Of a stretch of 64,000 bases of DNA, positions 41,876 through 50,450 are shown in pieces. The notes under the pieces are model-generated. The model made no database searches, was not told where the DNA came from, and saw nothing but the letters and a program-made list of their open reading frames with translations. Position 1 is the first letter of the stretch, and the number at the start of each line of letters is the position of its first letter. A program made the translations under genes and the position numbers. This stretch comes from an uncultured Rikenellaceae bacterium (GTDB lineage: Bacteria; Bacteroidota; Bacteroidia; Bacteroidales; Rikenellaceae). The stretch spans positions 1 to 64,000 of the forward strand of contig CASEGL010000002.1 of the NCBI GenBank assembly GCA_949287525.1, written 5' to 3'.

Positions 41876-41983
41876 TAAATCCCGCCTGCTGCGGGCGCGC
41901 CGGGTGAGGCGTCGGGGCGGCAGGCGGAACGGCGTTCCGGATCCCGACCGATCGCCGGAACCGCCAAATTTACGATAGAGAAC

Positions 41984-42790
41984 ATGTTGAATTGGATCAC
42001 CAGAGAGTTTCGCAGGGTGTTCGGCAAAGATCCCTATTACCGGACGATCCGTTCCCTGCTGGGTTTTACGCCCGACAATGCCGAATTGTACAAAGTGGCT
42101 TTTATCCACCGCTCGGCATCGGTCGTGCTGCCCGACGGCAACGCCGTGAACAATGAGCGGCTGGAGTTTTTGGGCGACGCGGTGTTGGAAGCGATCGTTT
42201 CGGACTACCTGTTCATCGAATATCCCGAACATACGGAGGGATTCCTCACCCAGATCCGTTCGCGGATCGTCAGCCGGGCGTCGCTCGACGACATCGCCCT
42301 GCGGATGGGCTTTGAACACCATGTCGTGGCGCATTTCCCCGATCAGGGGGCGGCGAACAAGCACCTGTACGGCAATGCGCTGGAGGCGATCGTCGGCGCC
42401 ATGTATCTCGACAAGGGGTACGATTTCACCAACCGGTTCGTCATCGACCGCGTGCTGCGGTGCTATGTCGATATGGAGGATCTCTCCCACACCGAAACCG
42501 ATTTCAAGAGCCGGCTGATCGAATGGTGCCAGAAGAGCAAGCGCACGATCCGTTTCCAGACGGCGGCGGACGGCGAAGCCGACCGGCAGCCCCAGTTCCT
42601 CTCCAAGGTCATTATCGACGGCATCGAGTTGGGACACGGCCGGGGCGGTTCCAAGAAGGAGGCCGAGCAGAAGGCGGCCTGGGCGGTTTCCCAGATCGTC
42701 GGCAATGACGACATCGGCGACTACTTCATGGAGACGGTAGACATGACGCTCGAACGTTACAATGCTGCGGCCAATGGACAGATCAACTGA
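41984..42790 (+). CDS. rnc: ribonuclease III
   Basis: Cleaves double-stranded RNA in rRNA and mRNA processing. The 268 residues contain the catalytic signature NERLEFLGDAVLE (about 51-63) with further acidic residues in NALEAIVGAMYLD (about 130-142), and a C-terminal double-stranded RNA-binding domain (SKVIIDGIELGHGRGGSKKEAEQKAAWAVSQ, about 205-240). Overlaps the start of radC by 17 bases. Confidence 0.96.
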   Translation: MLNWITREFRRVFGKDPYYRTIRSLLGFTPDNAELYKVAFIHRSASVVLPDGNAVNNERLEFLGDAVLEAIVSDYLFIEYPEHTEGFLTQIRSRIVSRASLDDIALRMGFEHHVVAHFPDQGAANKHLYGNALEAIVGAMYLDKGYDFTNRFVIDRVLRCYVDMEDLSHTETDFKSRLIEWCQKSKRTIRFQTAADGEADRQPQFLSKVIIDGIELGHGRGGSKKEAEQKAAWAVSQIVGNDDIGDYFMETVDMTLERYNAAANGQIN

Positions 42791-43439
42791 TCGGGAGATC
42801 CGTGAGAAACTGGTGGCGCGCGGCATCCATGCACTTACCGATGCCGAGCTGTTGAGCATCCTGCTGGGCGACGGCGGCGAGTACGGTGCGGCTGAGACGG
42901 CCGAGCGGATTCTGGAGGCCTGCGGCGGGTCGCTGCTGGAACTGGCGCGGGCCGACATGAAGCGGCTCCGGTGCATGGAAGGCATCGGCGTGCGCCGTGC
43001 AGCGGTGCTGCTGGCAGCCTTTGAACTGGCCGGCCGGCTGGAGCGACAGGAGGCGGCGCTGCCTACCGTGATCCGCACGCAGGAGGATGTGGTCGGGCTG
43101 CTGGGGCCTTTCATCGCCCGACTGCCGCACGAGGAGATGTGGGCGATCTATCTCTCTTCGGCGAACGGCGTGATCGAGAAGATGTGCGTCAGCCAGGGGG
43201 GCGTAACCCATCTGGTCGTCGATTGCAAACTGATCGTCAAGCGGGCGGTCGAAGTGCTGGCCTCGTCGCTGATCCTCGTCCATAACCATCCCTCCGGCAT
43301 GGCGGTTCCCAGCGCCGAAGACATGGCGGTTACCGAACGGGTTGCGCAGGCGGCCGCCCTGTTCGATATCCGGCTGGTCGATCATGTCATCATCGCCGAC
43401 AAGGCGGCATACAGCTTCCATCAGCACGGCCGTCTGTGA
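42774..43439 (+). CDS. radC: RadC family JAMM-type protein
   Basis: Despite its name, RadC is not established as a repair protein; the fold is a JAB1/MPN-like metalloprotease-type domain. The 221 residues have an N-terminal helix-hairpin-helix-like region (LRCMEGIGVRRAAVLLAAFELAGR) and the metal motif HNHPSGMAVPSAEDMAVTE (about 166-184). The start overlaps rnc; ATG 42762 would add four residues. Ends at the terminator at 43479. Confidence 0.93.
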   Translation: MDRSTDREIREKLVARGIHALTDAELLSILLGDGGEYGAAETAERILEACGGSLLELARADMKRLRCMEGIGVRRAAVLLAAFELAGRLERQEAALPTVIRTQEDVVGLLGPFIARLPHEEMWAIYLSSANGVIEKMCVSQGGVTHLVVDCKLIVKRAVEVLASSLILVHNHPSGMAVPSAEDMAVTERVAQAAALFDIRLVDHVIIADKAAYSFHQHGRL

Positions 43440-43478
43440 CGTGAGGCATCCGTCCCGCTGCTGTCTTTCCGAAAAAGC

Positions 43479-43516
43479 AACAGGCTGGTTTCCGTAAGGG
43501 AACCAGCCTGTTTTTA
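43479..43516. terminator. bidirectional terminator between radC and nrdJ
   Basis: Fifteen-base arms 43479-43493 and 43498-43512 (one wobble), loop GTAA, with A run before and T run after. Confidence 0.88.
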
Positions 43517-43541
43517 TAAGCCTTGCCGTTCAGCCGGGCGG

Positions 43542-46121
43542 CTAACTGCAGCGCGACCAGCCGCAGGAGGTGCAGTGCGGACACTTCTCCTGGAATACCA
43601 GCGTCTCTTCGCCGCAGTTGGGGCATTTCTGTTTGGGGATCTTCGTGCCGTCCTTGATGTACTGTTTCAGGGCGCGGGCGACACCGCTCCGCCAGTTGCT
43701 GATCGATTCGCTGTCGAAGCTCAGGCCGTCCACGAGGTTTACGACATCGACGATCGGCATACCGTTGCGCAGCACGCCGGAGATCAGCTTGGCGTAGTTC
43801 CAGAACTCCTTGTCGAAGAGTCGCGAGATACCGCCGATGACGTGCGGATAACCGTATTTGTCCTGATAGCGGAAGTCGTACCGGCTCTTGCCGTCGTCCT
43901 CCTTGACCTTCACGATGAAGCCTTTGCTGATCGATTTGGGGATGTAGAGCGAATCCTCCTCCATCTTACCGGTGAAGATCTCGTAGGGGCGTCCGTTGTA
44001 GATGCCTACGAAGGCGATCCAGTCCTCGGTGCCGTTCTTGAAACGGACCACGTCGGCTTCCAGTTCGATCGGACGGGCCAACGGCGGTTTGTATTCGCCG
44101 CAGTTGCAGTCATCTTCTTTTTTCTTGGGTTTCGTATCTACCAGCACGCCGGCGCGCGAACCGTCGCGATAGACCGTGACACCCTTGCAGCCGTTTTCCC
44201 AGGCGGTCTGATAGACCTTGCTGACCAGCTCCTCGGTGACGTTGTTGGGCAGATTGACGGTTACCGAAATCGAGTGGTCCACCCATTTCTGGATCGCACC
44301 CTGCATCTTGACCTTGGCCACCCAGTCGATGTCGTTGGCCGTAGCCTTGTAGTAGGGCGACTGGGTAACCAGCTTGTCGAGTTCCTCGTCCGAGATCTCG
44401 TTCAGTTTCGTGATGTCGTGGCCGGTCGTCTGGAGCCAGGTAACGAACTTGTGGTGGAATACGTTGTACTCTTCCCACGAGTCGCCCACCTCGTCCGTGA
44501 AGGTGATCTTGACATTCTTGTCGGACGGGTTCACCTTGCGGCGGCGCTTGTAGACCGGACGGAAGACCGGTTCGATGCCCGACGTGGTCTGGGACATCAG
44601 CGACGTAGTGCCGGTCGGGGCGATGGTCAGCATGGCGATGTTGCGTCGTCCGAACTGGGTCATCTCCTCGTAGAGTTCCGGATCGGCCTCGCGGATGCGT
44701 TCGATCATCGGGTTGCCCTCCTCTTTCAGGTTGTCGTACATCGGGAACGCGCCGCGCTCCTTGGCCATCTTGACCGACGTGCGGTAGGCGGCCAGCGCCA
44801 GCGTCTTCTGCACCTCGACCGCAAAGGCGATGGCCTTGTCGGTGCCGTAGGTCATGCCCAGGGCGGCCAGCATGTCGCCTTCGGCCGTGATGCCCAGACC
44901 GGTGCGGCGGCCCTTGAGTGCCTTCTCGCGGATCTTTTCCCACAGGGAGAGTTCCACGCGGCGGATGTCGAGATCCTCCGGATCGTGTTTGATCTTGTTG
45001 TAGATCTGGTCGATCTTCTCCAGCTCGAGGTCGATGATGTCGTCCATCATGCGCATGGCGACCTCCACATGGCTGCGGAACTTGTCGAAGTTGAACTTGG
45101 CCTGCGGCGTGAAGGGATCGTCCACGTAGCTGTACAGGTTCAGCGCCAGCAGACGGCAGCTGTCGTAGGGACAGAGCGGAATTTCACCGCACGGGTTGGT
45201 CGATACCGTGCGGAAGCCTTCGTCGGCATAGCAGTCCGGCACCGATTCGCGGATGATGGTGTCCCAGAAGAGGACGCCCGGCTCGGCGCTCTTCCATGCG
45301 TTGTGGATGATCTTGTTCCACAGCGTGCGGGCGTCGATCTCCTTGACATATTTGGGGTTGTCGGAGTCGATCGGGTATTGCTGGATGTATTTCTCGTTGT
45401 TGATGGCGGCGCGCATGAATTCGTCGTCGATCTTGATCGAGACGTTTGCACCGGTCACCTTGCCCGTCTCCACCTTGGCGTCGATGAAGTTCTCGGCATC
45501 GGGGTGTTTGATCGAGAGCGACAGCATCAGGGCGCCGCGCCGGCCGTCCTGAGCCACTTCGCGGGTGGAGTTGGAGTAACGCTCCATGAACGGCACGATA
45601 CCCGTCGAGGTCAGTGCGCTGTTCAGCACGGGGCTTCCGGTAGGACGGATGTGCGAGAGGTCGTGTCCGACGCCGCCGCGGCGCTTCATGAGCTGCACCT
45701 GTTCCTCGTCGATGCGGATGATGCCGCCGTAGGAGTCGGCCGGATTCTTGTGACCGATCACGAAGCAGTTGGACAGGGAGGCGATCTGGAGGTTGTTGCC
45801 GATACCGGTCATCGGGCCGCCCTGCGGAATGATATATCGGAACTCCTTGAGCAGTTCGTAAACCTGTTCCGCCGGCATTGGATTCGGGTAATTGTTCTCG
45901 ATGCGGGCGATCTCGTTGGCGATACGCCAGTGCATCTGTTCGGGCGATTTCTCGTAGATGTGACCGAACGAGTCTTTCAGGGCATATTTGCTGATCCAGA
46001 CCATGGCGGCCAGATCGTCGCCTTTGAAATATTCTTTGGCAGCCTCCAACGCTTCGGCGTACTGGTACTCGACCAGCGGCTTGCCGTCCGCCCCTATGGG
46101 TTGTTTCTTGTTGTCGGACAT
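43542..46121 (-). CDS. nrdJ: adenosylcobalamin-dependent (class II) ribonucleotide reductase
   Basis: Reduces ribonucleotides to deoxyribonucleotides using vitamin B12 to start the radical, independent of oxygen. The 859 residues contain the active-site NPCGEIPLCPYDSCR (about 308-322), upstream SNCFVIGHKNPADSYGGI with the other redox Cys, and the GTT/S region APTGTTSLMSQTTSGIEP (about 501-518). The C-terminus has a cysteine cluster (CPNCGEETLVFQEKCPHCTSCGW) serving as redox tail or zinc site. I looked for a cobalamin riboswitch in 46122-46285 and did not see the B12 box. Start ATG 46121 follows homologues. Confidence 0.95.
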   Translation of the reverse strand: MSDNKKQPIGADGKPLVEYQYAEALEAAKEYFKGDDLAAMVWISKYALKDSFGHIYEKSPEQMHWRIANEIARIENNYPNPMPAEQVYELLKEFRYIIPQGGPMTGIGNNLQIASLSNCFVIGHKNPADSYGGIIRIDEEQVQLMKRRGGVGHDLSHIRPTGSPVLNSALTSTGIVPFMERYSNSTREVAQDGRRGALMLSLSIKHPDAENFIDAKVETGKVTGANVSIKIDDEFMRAAINNEKYIQQYPIDSDNPKYVKEIDARTLWNKIIHNAWKSAEPGVLFWDTIIRESVPDCYADEGFRTVSTNPCGEIPLCPYDSCRLLALNLYSYVDDPFTPQAKFNFDKFRSHVEVAMRMMDDIIDLELEKIDQIYNKIKHDPEDLDIRRVELSLWEKIREKALKGRRTGLGITAEGDMLAALGMTYGTDKAIAFAVEVQKTLALAAYRTSVKMAKERGAFPMYDNLKEEGNPMIERIREADPELYEEMTQFGRRNIAMLTIAPTGTTSLMSQTTSGIEPVFRPVYKRRRKVNPSDKNVKITFTDEVGDSWEEYNVFHHKFVTWLQTTGHDITKLNEISDEELDKLVTQSPYYKATANDIDWVAKVKMQGAIQKWVDHSISVTVNLPNNVTEELVSKVYQTAWENGCKGVTVYRDGSRAGVLVDTKPKKKEDDCNCGEYKPPLARPIELEADVVRFKNGTEDWIAFVGIYNGRPYEIFTGKMEEDSLYIPKSISKGFIVKVKEDDGKSRYDFRYQDKYGYPHVIGGISRLFDKEFWNYAKLISGVLRNGMPIVDVVNLVDGLSFDSESISNWRSGVARALKQYIKDGTKIPKQKCPNCGEETLVFQEKCPHCTSCGWSRCS

Positions 46122-46285
46122 GACGCTAACTCCTATTTAGTGTTTTTTTATTATGCTTCTTTTCGGTTCTATCCGGTTCTGTTCGACGGTCGTTTCCTCG
46201 TTGCAAGTATAGCCACGATTCCGGTGCGACGTCGAAACGGAGCCGCTTAATTATCAACAACCGATCAACACCGGTTGCCATATTT

Positions 46286-46639
46286 TTAACGGGACAGCGT
46301 GACGCTTACCTTGCTCAGTTTGCCGCCCAGCGGCGGAGCGAGTTTCGAGACGGTCACGCAGACCCGTTTGAGCTGCGGGAAAGCCTCGTAGAGCGCATCG
46401 ATGATATGCAGGACGACATGTTCCAGAATGTTGGATGTCTGGCGCATGCACTCGGCGACGATGGCGTACACGTTCAGGTAGTTGACCGTCTTCGTCACAT
46501 CGTCCGTGCGGGCGGCTTCGTCGAGTTCGGCATCCAGCACGGCTGTCACCAGGAAACGGTTGCCTACCTGTTTTTCCAGGTCGTAGCACCCGTGGTAGGC
46601 CTTGAACTCCATGTCTTCCAGTGTGATCGTGTACATCAT
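46286..46639 (-). CDS. folB: dihydroneopterin aldolase
   Basis: Converts 7,8-dihydroneopterin to 6-hydroxymethyl-dihydropterin and glycolaldehyde in folate synthesis. The 117 residues show the family opening ITLEDMEFKAYHGCYDLEKQVGNRF with the conserved Glu/Tyr-His-Gly (about 5-29), TVNYLNVYAIV (about 51-61) and a C-terminal VSKLAPPLGGKLSKVSV with the catalytic Lys (about 98-114). A TATATTTG box (46704-46697, minus strand) without a clear -33 element lies 58 bases upstream. Confidence 0.94.
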   Translation of the reverse strand: MMYTITLEDMEFKAYHGCYDLEKQVGNRFLVTAVLDAELDEAARTDDVTKTVNYLNVYAIVAECMRQTSNILEHVVLHIIDALYEAFPQLKRVCVTVSKLAPPLGGKLSKVSVTLSR

Positions 46640-46964
46640 TGCATGTCATAGCTTTTCGGCGGACGATCGACGGAATGTCCCCGATGGTTCGGAGAGCAAA
46701 TATAACGTTATTTCGGAAATGAGCGGCACCTTTTTTCGTTTCGGATTCGGATCGCTGCCGCATGCCGGCAGTTATCGCCTGACCGATAGCGCGAAACGTG
46801 CCGGCAAAAAAAATCGCCTCCGTTTTCACCCCGCCGGCCGCTCGGGAGAGGGACTTGCGCCGGCCTGCAGCCCTCCCTTCCGGATCGGATTTTGGTAGAT
46901 CGTGCGTTTATTGACAAAAAGGGGAAGTCTGTTGAAAATAGTGTGAAATATAAATCCGGAATAT

Positions 46965-46972
46965 TACTTTTG
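46965..46972 (+). promoter_or_regulatory. -7 box for the candidate ncRNA
   Basis: TACTTTTG matches TAnnTTTG. The -33 position (46942-46945) reads TGTG, a partial match. Predicted transcript start near 46976. Confidence 0.45.
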
Positions 46973-46975
46973 GTA

Positions 46976-47251
46976 CGTGAAAATCGTCGAGGCAGGATCG
47001 GCGGAAGCTGATCGGGGCGATTTTCGGAATGCACGAACTACAGGATCGGCCGAGCGGCACGGAAGCGTGCTTTCTTCCGCTCTGAAAAGGGAGGAGCGGA
47101 GCGGAAGAATCGGTCGTTTCTCAATCATACGGGCTTGTCCGTTGCCTTTGCACGAAAAACGGACGCGCTCTTTCGCAGAGCATCAATTTTTTCATAGGGA
47201 AGGTGGATAGATGGGACCGGCGTCGTCACTTGGTGGCGACGCCGGTTTTTT
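46976..47251 (+). ncRNA. candidate structured non-coding RNA, about 275 nt
   Basis: Between folB and the histidine kinase lies a plus-strand stretch starting just after a -7 box and ending in a strong intrinsic terminator, with no credible protein. It contains several stable hairpins. P1 pairs GAAAATCG (46979-46986) with CGATTTTC (47018-47025) and encloses GATCGGC-GGAA-GCTGATC (46996-47013), a stem with a GNRA tetraloop. Others are GCACG-GAAG-CGTGC (47057-47070), TTCTTCCGCT/AGCGGAAGAA (47072-47081 with 47100-47109), GTCCGTT/AACGGAC (47137-47143 with 47158-47164) and GCTCT/AGAGC (47167-47181). I do not recognise RNase P, tmRNA, SRP RNA or 6S RNA in it. It could also be a long untranslated region. 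Confidence 0.5.
47216..47251 (+). terminator. strong intrinsic terminator ending the candidate ncRNA
   Basis: Fourteen-base GC-rich arms 47216-47229 and 47233-47246 (one wobble), loop TTG, then five more T. It works only on the plus strand and sits 44 bases before the histidine kinase start, so it must end a transcript that begins upstream. Confidence 0.9.
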
Positions 47252-47294
47252 GGAAAAGGACAGAGTTGCATTTTGTTTTGTATCTTTCGGAATC

Positions 47295-48455
47295 ATGAGG
47301 AAACATCCGAATCCAGCCATCTTGGAGAATGGCATTTATGCGCTGATATGGATTATCGTGGCGGTCGTGCCGCTGTTCGGCTATTACGACACCGGAGGCA
47401 TCCATTGGCCGGAGGTGTTTCATTTCTGGCAGCGGATCTTGCCGTTTTTCGCTCTGTTTCTGATTAACAATTATCTGCTGACCGCATTATTCCTCAAAAG
47501 GAAGCGGTATGGGATGTATGTCCTGTTCGCTGCGCTGCTGGTCTGTGTGCTGTTTGTCGCCGGTCCGGTGTTTTTCGGGAAACCGCATCCCCAGCCGATT
47601 CCCCGCTTTGTGGAGTTCGAACAATTCGAGCGCAACGAACGCGCGTCGGAGGTTCCCGTATGGCACGGTAAATTTATCCGGCCCCCCCGCGATATTCGGA
47701 ATCAGCGGCTTCCGTGGCTGCCGATGCCCTTCAAGTGGGGGTGCATGCTCAATGACTGCCTGCTGGCATTGTTGCTGATCGGATTCAATGTCGCTATTCA
47801 TTTGCTGTTCCGCTCCATACAGGACGCCCGGCGGCTGAAGGAGCTGGAGAGTCAGAACCTGAAGGCCGAACTCCAGTACCTGAAGATGCAGGTCAATCCC
47901 CATTTCTTCATGAATATGCTGAACAACATCCACGCCCTGATCGACATCGATGCCGAAAAGGCCAAGGAGACGGTGATCGACCTGTCGCGGATCATGCGTT
48001 ACGTGCTGTACGATGCCGACCGTCCGACGGTGGCGCTGCGCAAGGAGGTGGAGTTTATCGAAAATTACATCGCCCTGATGATGTCGCGCTACCAGCCGGA
48101 TCAGCTCGACCTGCGGACGGAGTATCCCGACGAACTGCCCGACGTGCAGATTCCGCCGCTGCTGCTGGTAACCCTGACCGAGAATGCGTTCAAACACGGC
48201 ATCAGCTACCGGCATCCCTCCTTTATCCACACACGTATGACGCTGGAGCAGGGGTGGATCGTGTATGTGGTCAGCAACAGCATGAACGGCAGCAATTCGG
48301 CGGATGCCGCCGGCGTCGGGCTGGAGATCCTGCGCAAGCGGCTGCTCCTGTTGTATGAAAACCAGCAAATGTTTACTGTCGAACAGGAAGACGGCGTCTT
48401 CCGTGCGACGCTGAAAATACCCATCGAATATGCCCATACGCTGTATAACGATTGA
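47295..48455 (+). CDS. LytS/YpdA-type sensor histidine kinase
   Basis: Membrane sensor kinase paired with the LytTR regulator that follows. The 386 residues have four predicted membrane helices (about 15-33, 48-68, 75-97 and 147-168) with a short extracytoplasmic segment between helices 3 and 4, then the His_kinase domain with the H box LKMQVNPHFFMNMLNNIHALI (about 203-223) and a simple HATPase part (LLLVTLTENAFKHGISY, GVGLEILRKRLLLLY). No separate sensory domain is present. Start 47295 was chosen because the frame upstream lies inside a terminator hairpin. A TATCTTTC box at 47281-47288 would make the mRNA nearly leaderless. Overlaps the regulator by 26 bases. Confidence 0.9.
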   Translation: MRKHPNPAILENGIYALIWIIVAVVPLFGYYDTGGIHWPEVFHFWQRILPFFALFLINNYLLTALFLKRKRYGMYVLFAALLVCVLFVAGPVFFGKPHPQPIPRFVEFEQFERNERASEVPVWHGKFIRPPRDIRNQRLPWLPMPFKWGCMLNDCLLALLLIGFNVAIHLLFRSIQDARRLKELESQNLKAELQYLKMQVNPHFFMNMLNNIHALIDIDAEKAKETVIDLSRIMRYVLYDADRPTVALRKEVEFIENYIALMMSRYQPDQLDLRTEYPDELPDVQIPPLLLVTLTENAFKHGISYRHPSFIHTRMTLEQGWIVYVVSNSMNGSNSADAAGVGLEILRKRLLLLYENQQMFTVEQEDGVFRATLKIPIEYAHTLYND

Positions 48456-49140
48456 CGATGAACCGCTCGCGCTCAAACAGATCTCGAACTATGTCGAGAA
48501 GACCCCTTTCCTGCAGCTGGTAGCCTCCTGCTGCAGCGCGCTCGATGCCTTCGAGCTGCTTCGGGAACAACCGGTCGACCTGCTGTTCGTGGACATCAAC
48601 ATGCCCGACCTGAACGGACTCGACTTCGTGCGCTCGCTCTCGTCCCGTCCGATGGTCATCTTTACGACCGCCTATTCCGAATATGCCATCGAAGGGTTCC
48701 GCGTGGACGCGCTCGACTACCTGCTCAAGCCGATCAGCTATGCGGCCTTTCTGCGTTCGGCCGAGAAGGCTCAGCGGCAGTACCAGCTGCTGCAGGCCGC
48801 GTCGGAGCGGACCGCGTCGTCGATCTTCGTCCGCTCGGAGTACAAGACGCTGCAGATCGACACCGACAGCATCCTCTATATCGAGAGCCGCAGCGAATAT
48901 GTCCGCATCGTCACCGACGGGGGGCGTCCGGTCATGTCGCTGGGCAGCCTGCGCTCCTACGAGGAGAAGCTGCCCGCCGACCGCTTCATGCGCATCCACC
49001 GCTCCTATATCGTCAATCTGTCGCGCATCGTCGCGGTCGAACGCAAGCAGGTCGTGCTGCCGCAGGGGCATGTGATCCCGATCGGCGAACTGTACGAGGA
49101 GCGGTTCCGCCGCTACCTCAAGTCCCGTTCGCTGGCCTGA
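48430..49140 (+). CDS. LytTR family response regulator
   Basis: DNA-binding regulator of the two-component pair. The 236 residues have a canonical receiver (ITIDDEPLA with the acidic pair at 9-10, LLFVDINMPDLNG with the phosphoacceptor Asp at about 55, and the conserved Lys in LLKPIS at about 104) and a LytTR domain (about 130-232; YKTLQIDTDSILYIESRSEYVRI, FMRIHRSYIVNLSRI). Translationally coupled to the kinase through the overlap. Target genes are not evident nearby. Confidence 0.93.
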   Translation: MPIRCITIDDEPLALKQISNYVEKTPFLQLVASCCSALDAFELLREQPVDLLFVDINMPDLNGLDFVRSLSSRPMVIFTTAYSEYAIEGFRVDALDYLLKPISYAAFLRSAEKAQRQYQLLQAASERTASSIFVRSEYKTLQIDTDSILYIESRSEYVRIVTDGGRPVMSLGSLRSYEEKLPADRFMRIHRSYIVNLSRIVAVERKQVVLPQGHVIPIGELYEERFRRYLKSRSLA

Positions 49141-49162
49141 ACCCTTTCGGGCAGAGATGCAG

Positions 49163-49200
49163 CGAGGGCGTCCCGCATTGCGGAACGCCCTCGGCTTTTC
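49163..49200. terminator. terminator between the LytTR regulator and threonine dehydrogenase genes
   Basis: CGAGGGCGT (49163-49171) and CCGC (49173-49176) pair with GCGG (49180-49183) and ACGCCCTCG (49185-49193) across one mismatch, followed by GCTTTTCT. Confidence 0.75.
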
Positions 49201-49219
49201 TCTCCGGACGGGAGAGGGC

Positions 49220-50176
49220 TTAGATCAGACCTTTCGCCTTTTTCTCGCGAACGGCGCGGAGCATGTCCTCGGTCATCGACTTCATGTCCCACTTCGGTTT
49301 CCAGCCCCACTCCTCGCGGGCGCAACTGTCGTCGAGGCTGTCGGGCCAGCTGCGTGCGATCGATTCCTTCACCGGATCGACGTCGTAGGTCATGGTGAAT
49401 TCGGGCATCACCTTGCGCAGTTCGGCGTAGATCATCTCCGGCGTGAAGCTCATGGCCGTTACGTTGAAACTGTTGCGGTGAACCAGTTTCGACGGGTCGG
49501 CCTCCATGATCTGTACGCAGGCGTCCAGTGCATCGGGCATGTACATCATGTCCATCAGCACGTCCGACGGGATCGGGCATACATAGGAACCTTTCTTTAC
49601 GGCCTCGTAGTAGATCTCAACGGCGTAGTCGGTCGTACCGCCGCCCGGCAGGGTGACGTTCGAGATCAGACCCGGGAAGCGCACGCTGCGGGTATCGACG
49701 CCGAAGCGCTGGTGGTAGTAGTCGCCGAGCAGCTCGCCCGTAACCTTGCAGACGCCGTACATGGTGGTCGGACGCATCACGGTGTCCTGCGGCGTCTTTA
49801 CCTTCGGCGAGTTGGGGCCGAATGCGCCGATCGAGCTCGGCGTGAAGAGGGCGCAGTGGTTCTCGCGGGCGATCTCCAGCGAGTTCATCAGGGCGCCCAT
49901 GTTGATCTGCCAAGCCTTCTGGGGATTGGCTTCGCCTACGGCCGACAACAAAGCGACGAGGTTGTAGATCGAGTCGATCTTGTATTTCCGAACCATCTCA
50001 GCGTATGCCTGCGCGTCGAGTGCGTTGAGCTGCTCGAAAGGACCGTTGCCGGCCAGTGCGGGGCAGTCGCGCATGTCGGTAGCTACGACGTTGTCACCGC
50101 CGTATACACTTCTGAGCTTCATCGTCAATTCGGAACCGATCTGTCCGCCGGCTCCGATGATAAGAATCTTTTTCAT
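49220..50176 (-). CDS. L-threonine 3-dehydrogenase, SDR/epimerase type
   Basis: NAD-dependent extended short-chain dehydrogenase most like the epimerase-type threonine dehydrogenases of Bacteroidota, which oxidise threonine to 2-amino-3-ketobutyrate. The 318 residues begin with the Rossmann motif ILIIGAGGQIGSELT (4-18), have PSSIGAFGP (about 111-119) and the catalytic pair in TTMYGVCKVTGE (about 134-145). Other sugar-nucleotide epimerases share the fold, but the overall pattern (LVALLSAVGE, PGLISNVTLPGGGTTDYAVEIYY) fits threonine dehydrogenase. The oxoamine synthase at 28551 could in principle supply the next step, though it is not adjacent. Confidence 0.88.
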   Translation of the reverse strand: MKKILIIGAGGQIGSELTMKLRSVYGGDNVVATDMRDCPALAGNGPFEQLNALDAQAYAEMVRKYKIDSIYNLVALLSAVGEANPQKAWQINMGALMNSLEIARENHCALFTPSSIGAFGPNSPKVKTPQDTVMRPTTMYGVCKVTGELLGDYYHQRFGVDTRSVRFPGLISNVTLPGGGTTDYAVEIYYEAVKKGSYVCPIPSDVLMDMMYMPDALDACVQIMEADPSKLVHRNSFNVTAMSFTPEMIYAELRKVMPEFTMTYDVDPVKESIARSWPDSLDDSCAREEWGWKPKWDMKSMTEDMLRAVREKKAKGLI

Positions 50177-50237
50177 CGGTTATTGTGATTTAAAAAGCGT
50201 TTCCTCGTATGTTCGTTTCCGGGTCGCAGGGAGCGGG

Positions 50238-50450
50238 TTACGGTTCCTCGTCGCCGTCCTTCTCCTTCAGCTCTTTCAGCAGACCGAGCGATACGGCCGC
50301 GAAATAGGAGGCCACGATCGCTTGCGTCACGGCAACGGCCCACGTGAGGAAGGACCGCGTCGGGATCATGACGATCAGCAGCACCAGCCCCAGTGCGAAC
50401 AGCACGAGCAACAGGATGATGACATGGCGAAGTTTCCGGTATCGGTCCAT
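50238..50450 (-). CDS. small two-helix membrane protein of unknown function
   Basis: A 70-residue protein with a basic N-terminus (MDRYRKLRH), two membrane helices (about 10-31 and 37-58) and a charged acidic end (LKELKEKDGDEEP). An in-frame ATG at 50522 would add 24 residues, but a minus-strand TACTTTTG box at 50476-50469 places the likely transcript start inside that extension, so I prefer 50450. Sixty-one bases beyond the end of this gene lies the start of the threonine dehydrogenase gene. Not recognised as a named family. Confidence 0.65.
   Translation of the reverse strand: MDRYRKLRHVIILLLVLFALGLVLLIVMIPTRSFLTWAVAVTQAIVASYFAAVSLGLLKELKEKDGDEEP

Noticed and set aside
43575..46250. Plus-strand frame of about 890 codons opposite nrdJ
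   Set aside because: Shadow of the highly conserved reductase; composition is not protein-like.
46697..46704. TATATTTG as a folB promoter
   Set aside because: A good -7 match, but no -33 element at 18-22 bases; mentioned with folB but not listed as a separate feature.
46977..47210. 77-codon frame inside the candidate ncRNA
   Set aside because: Arg/Ser-rich, no conserved feature, and the same bases form several perfect stems. A structured RNA explains the region better.
47211..47294. Upstream start for the histidine kinase
   Set aside because: The first codons lie inside the 14-bp terminator hairpin, and homologous kinases start at the first membrane helix.
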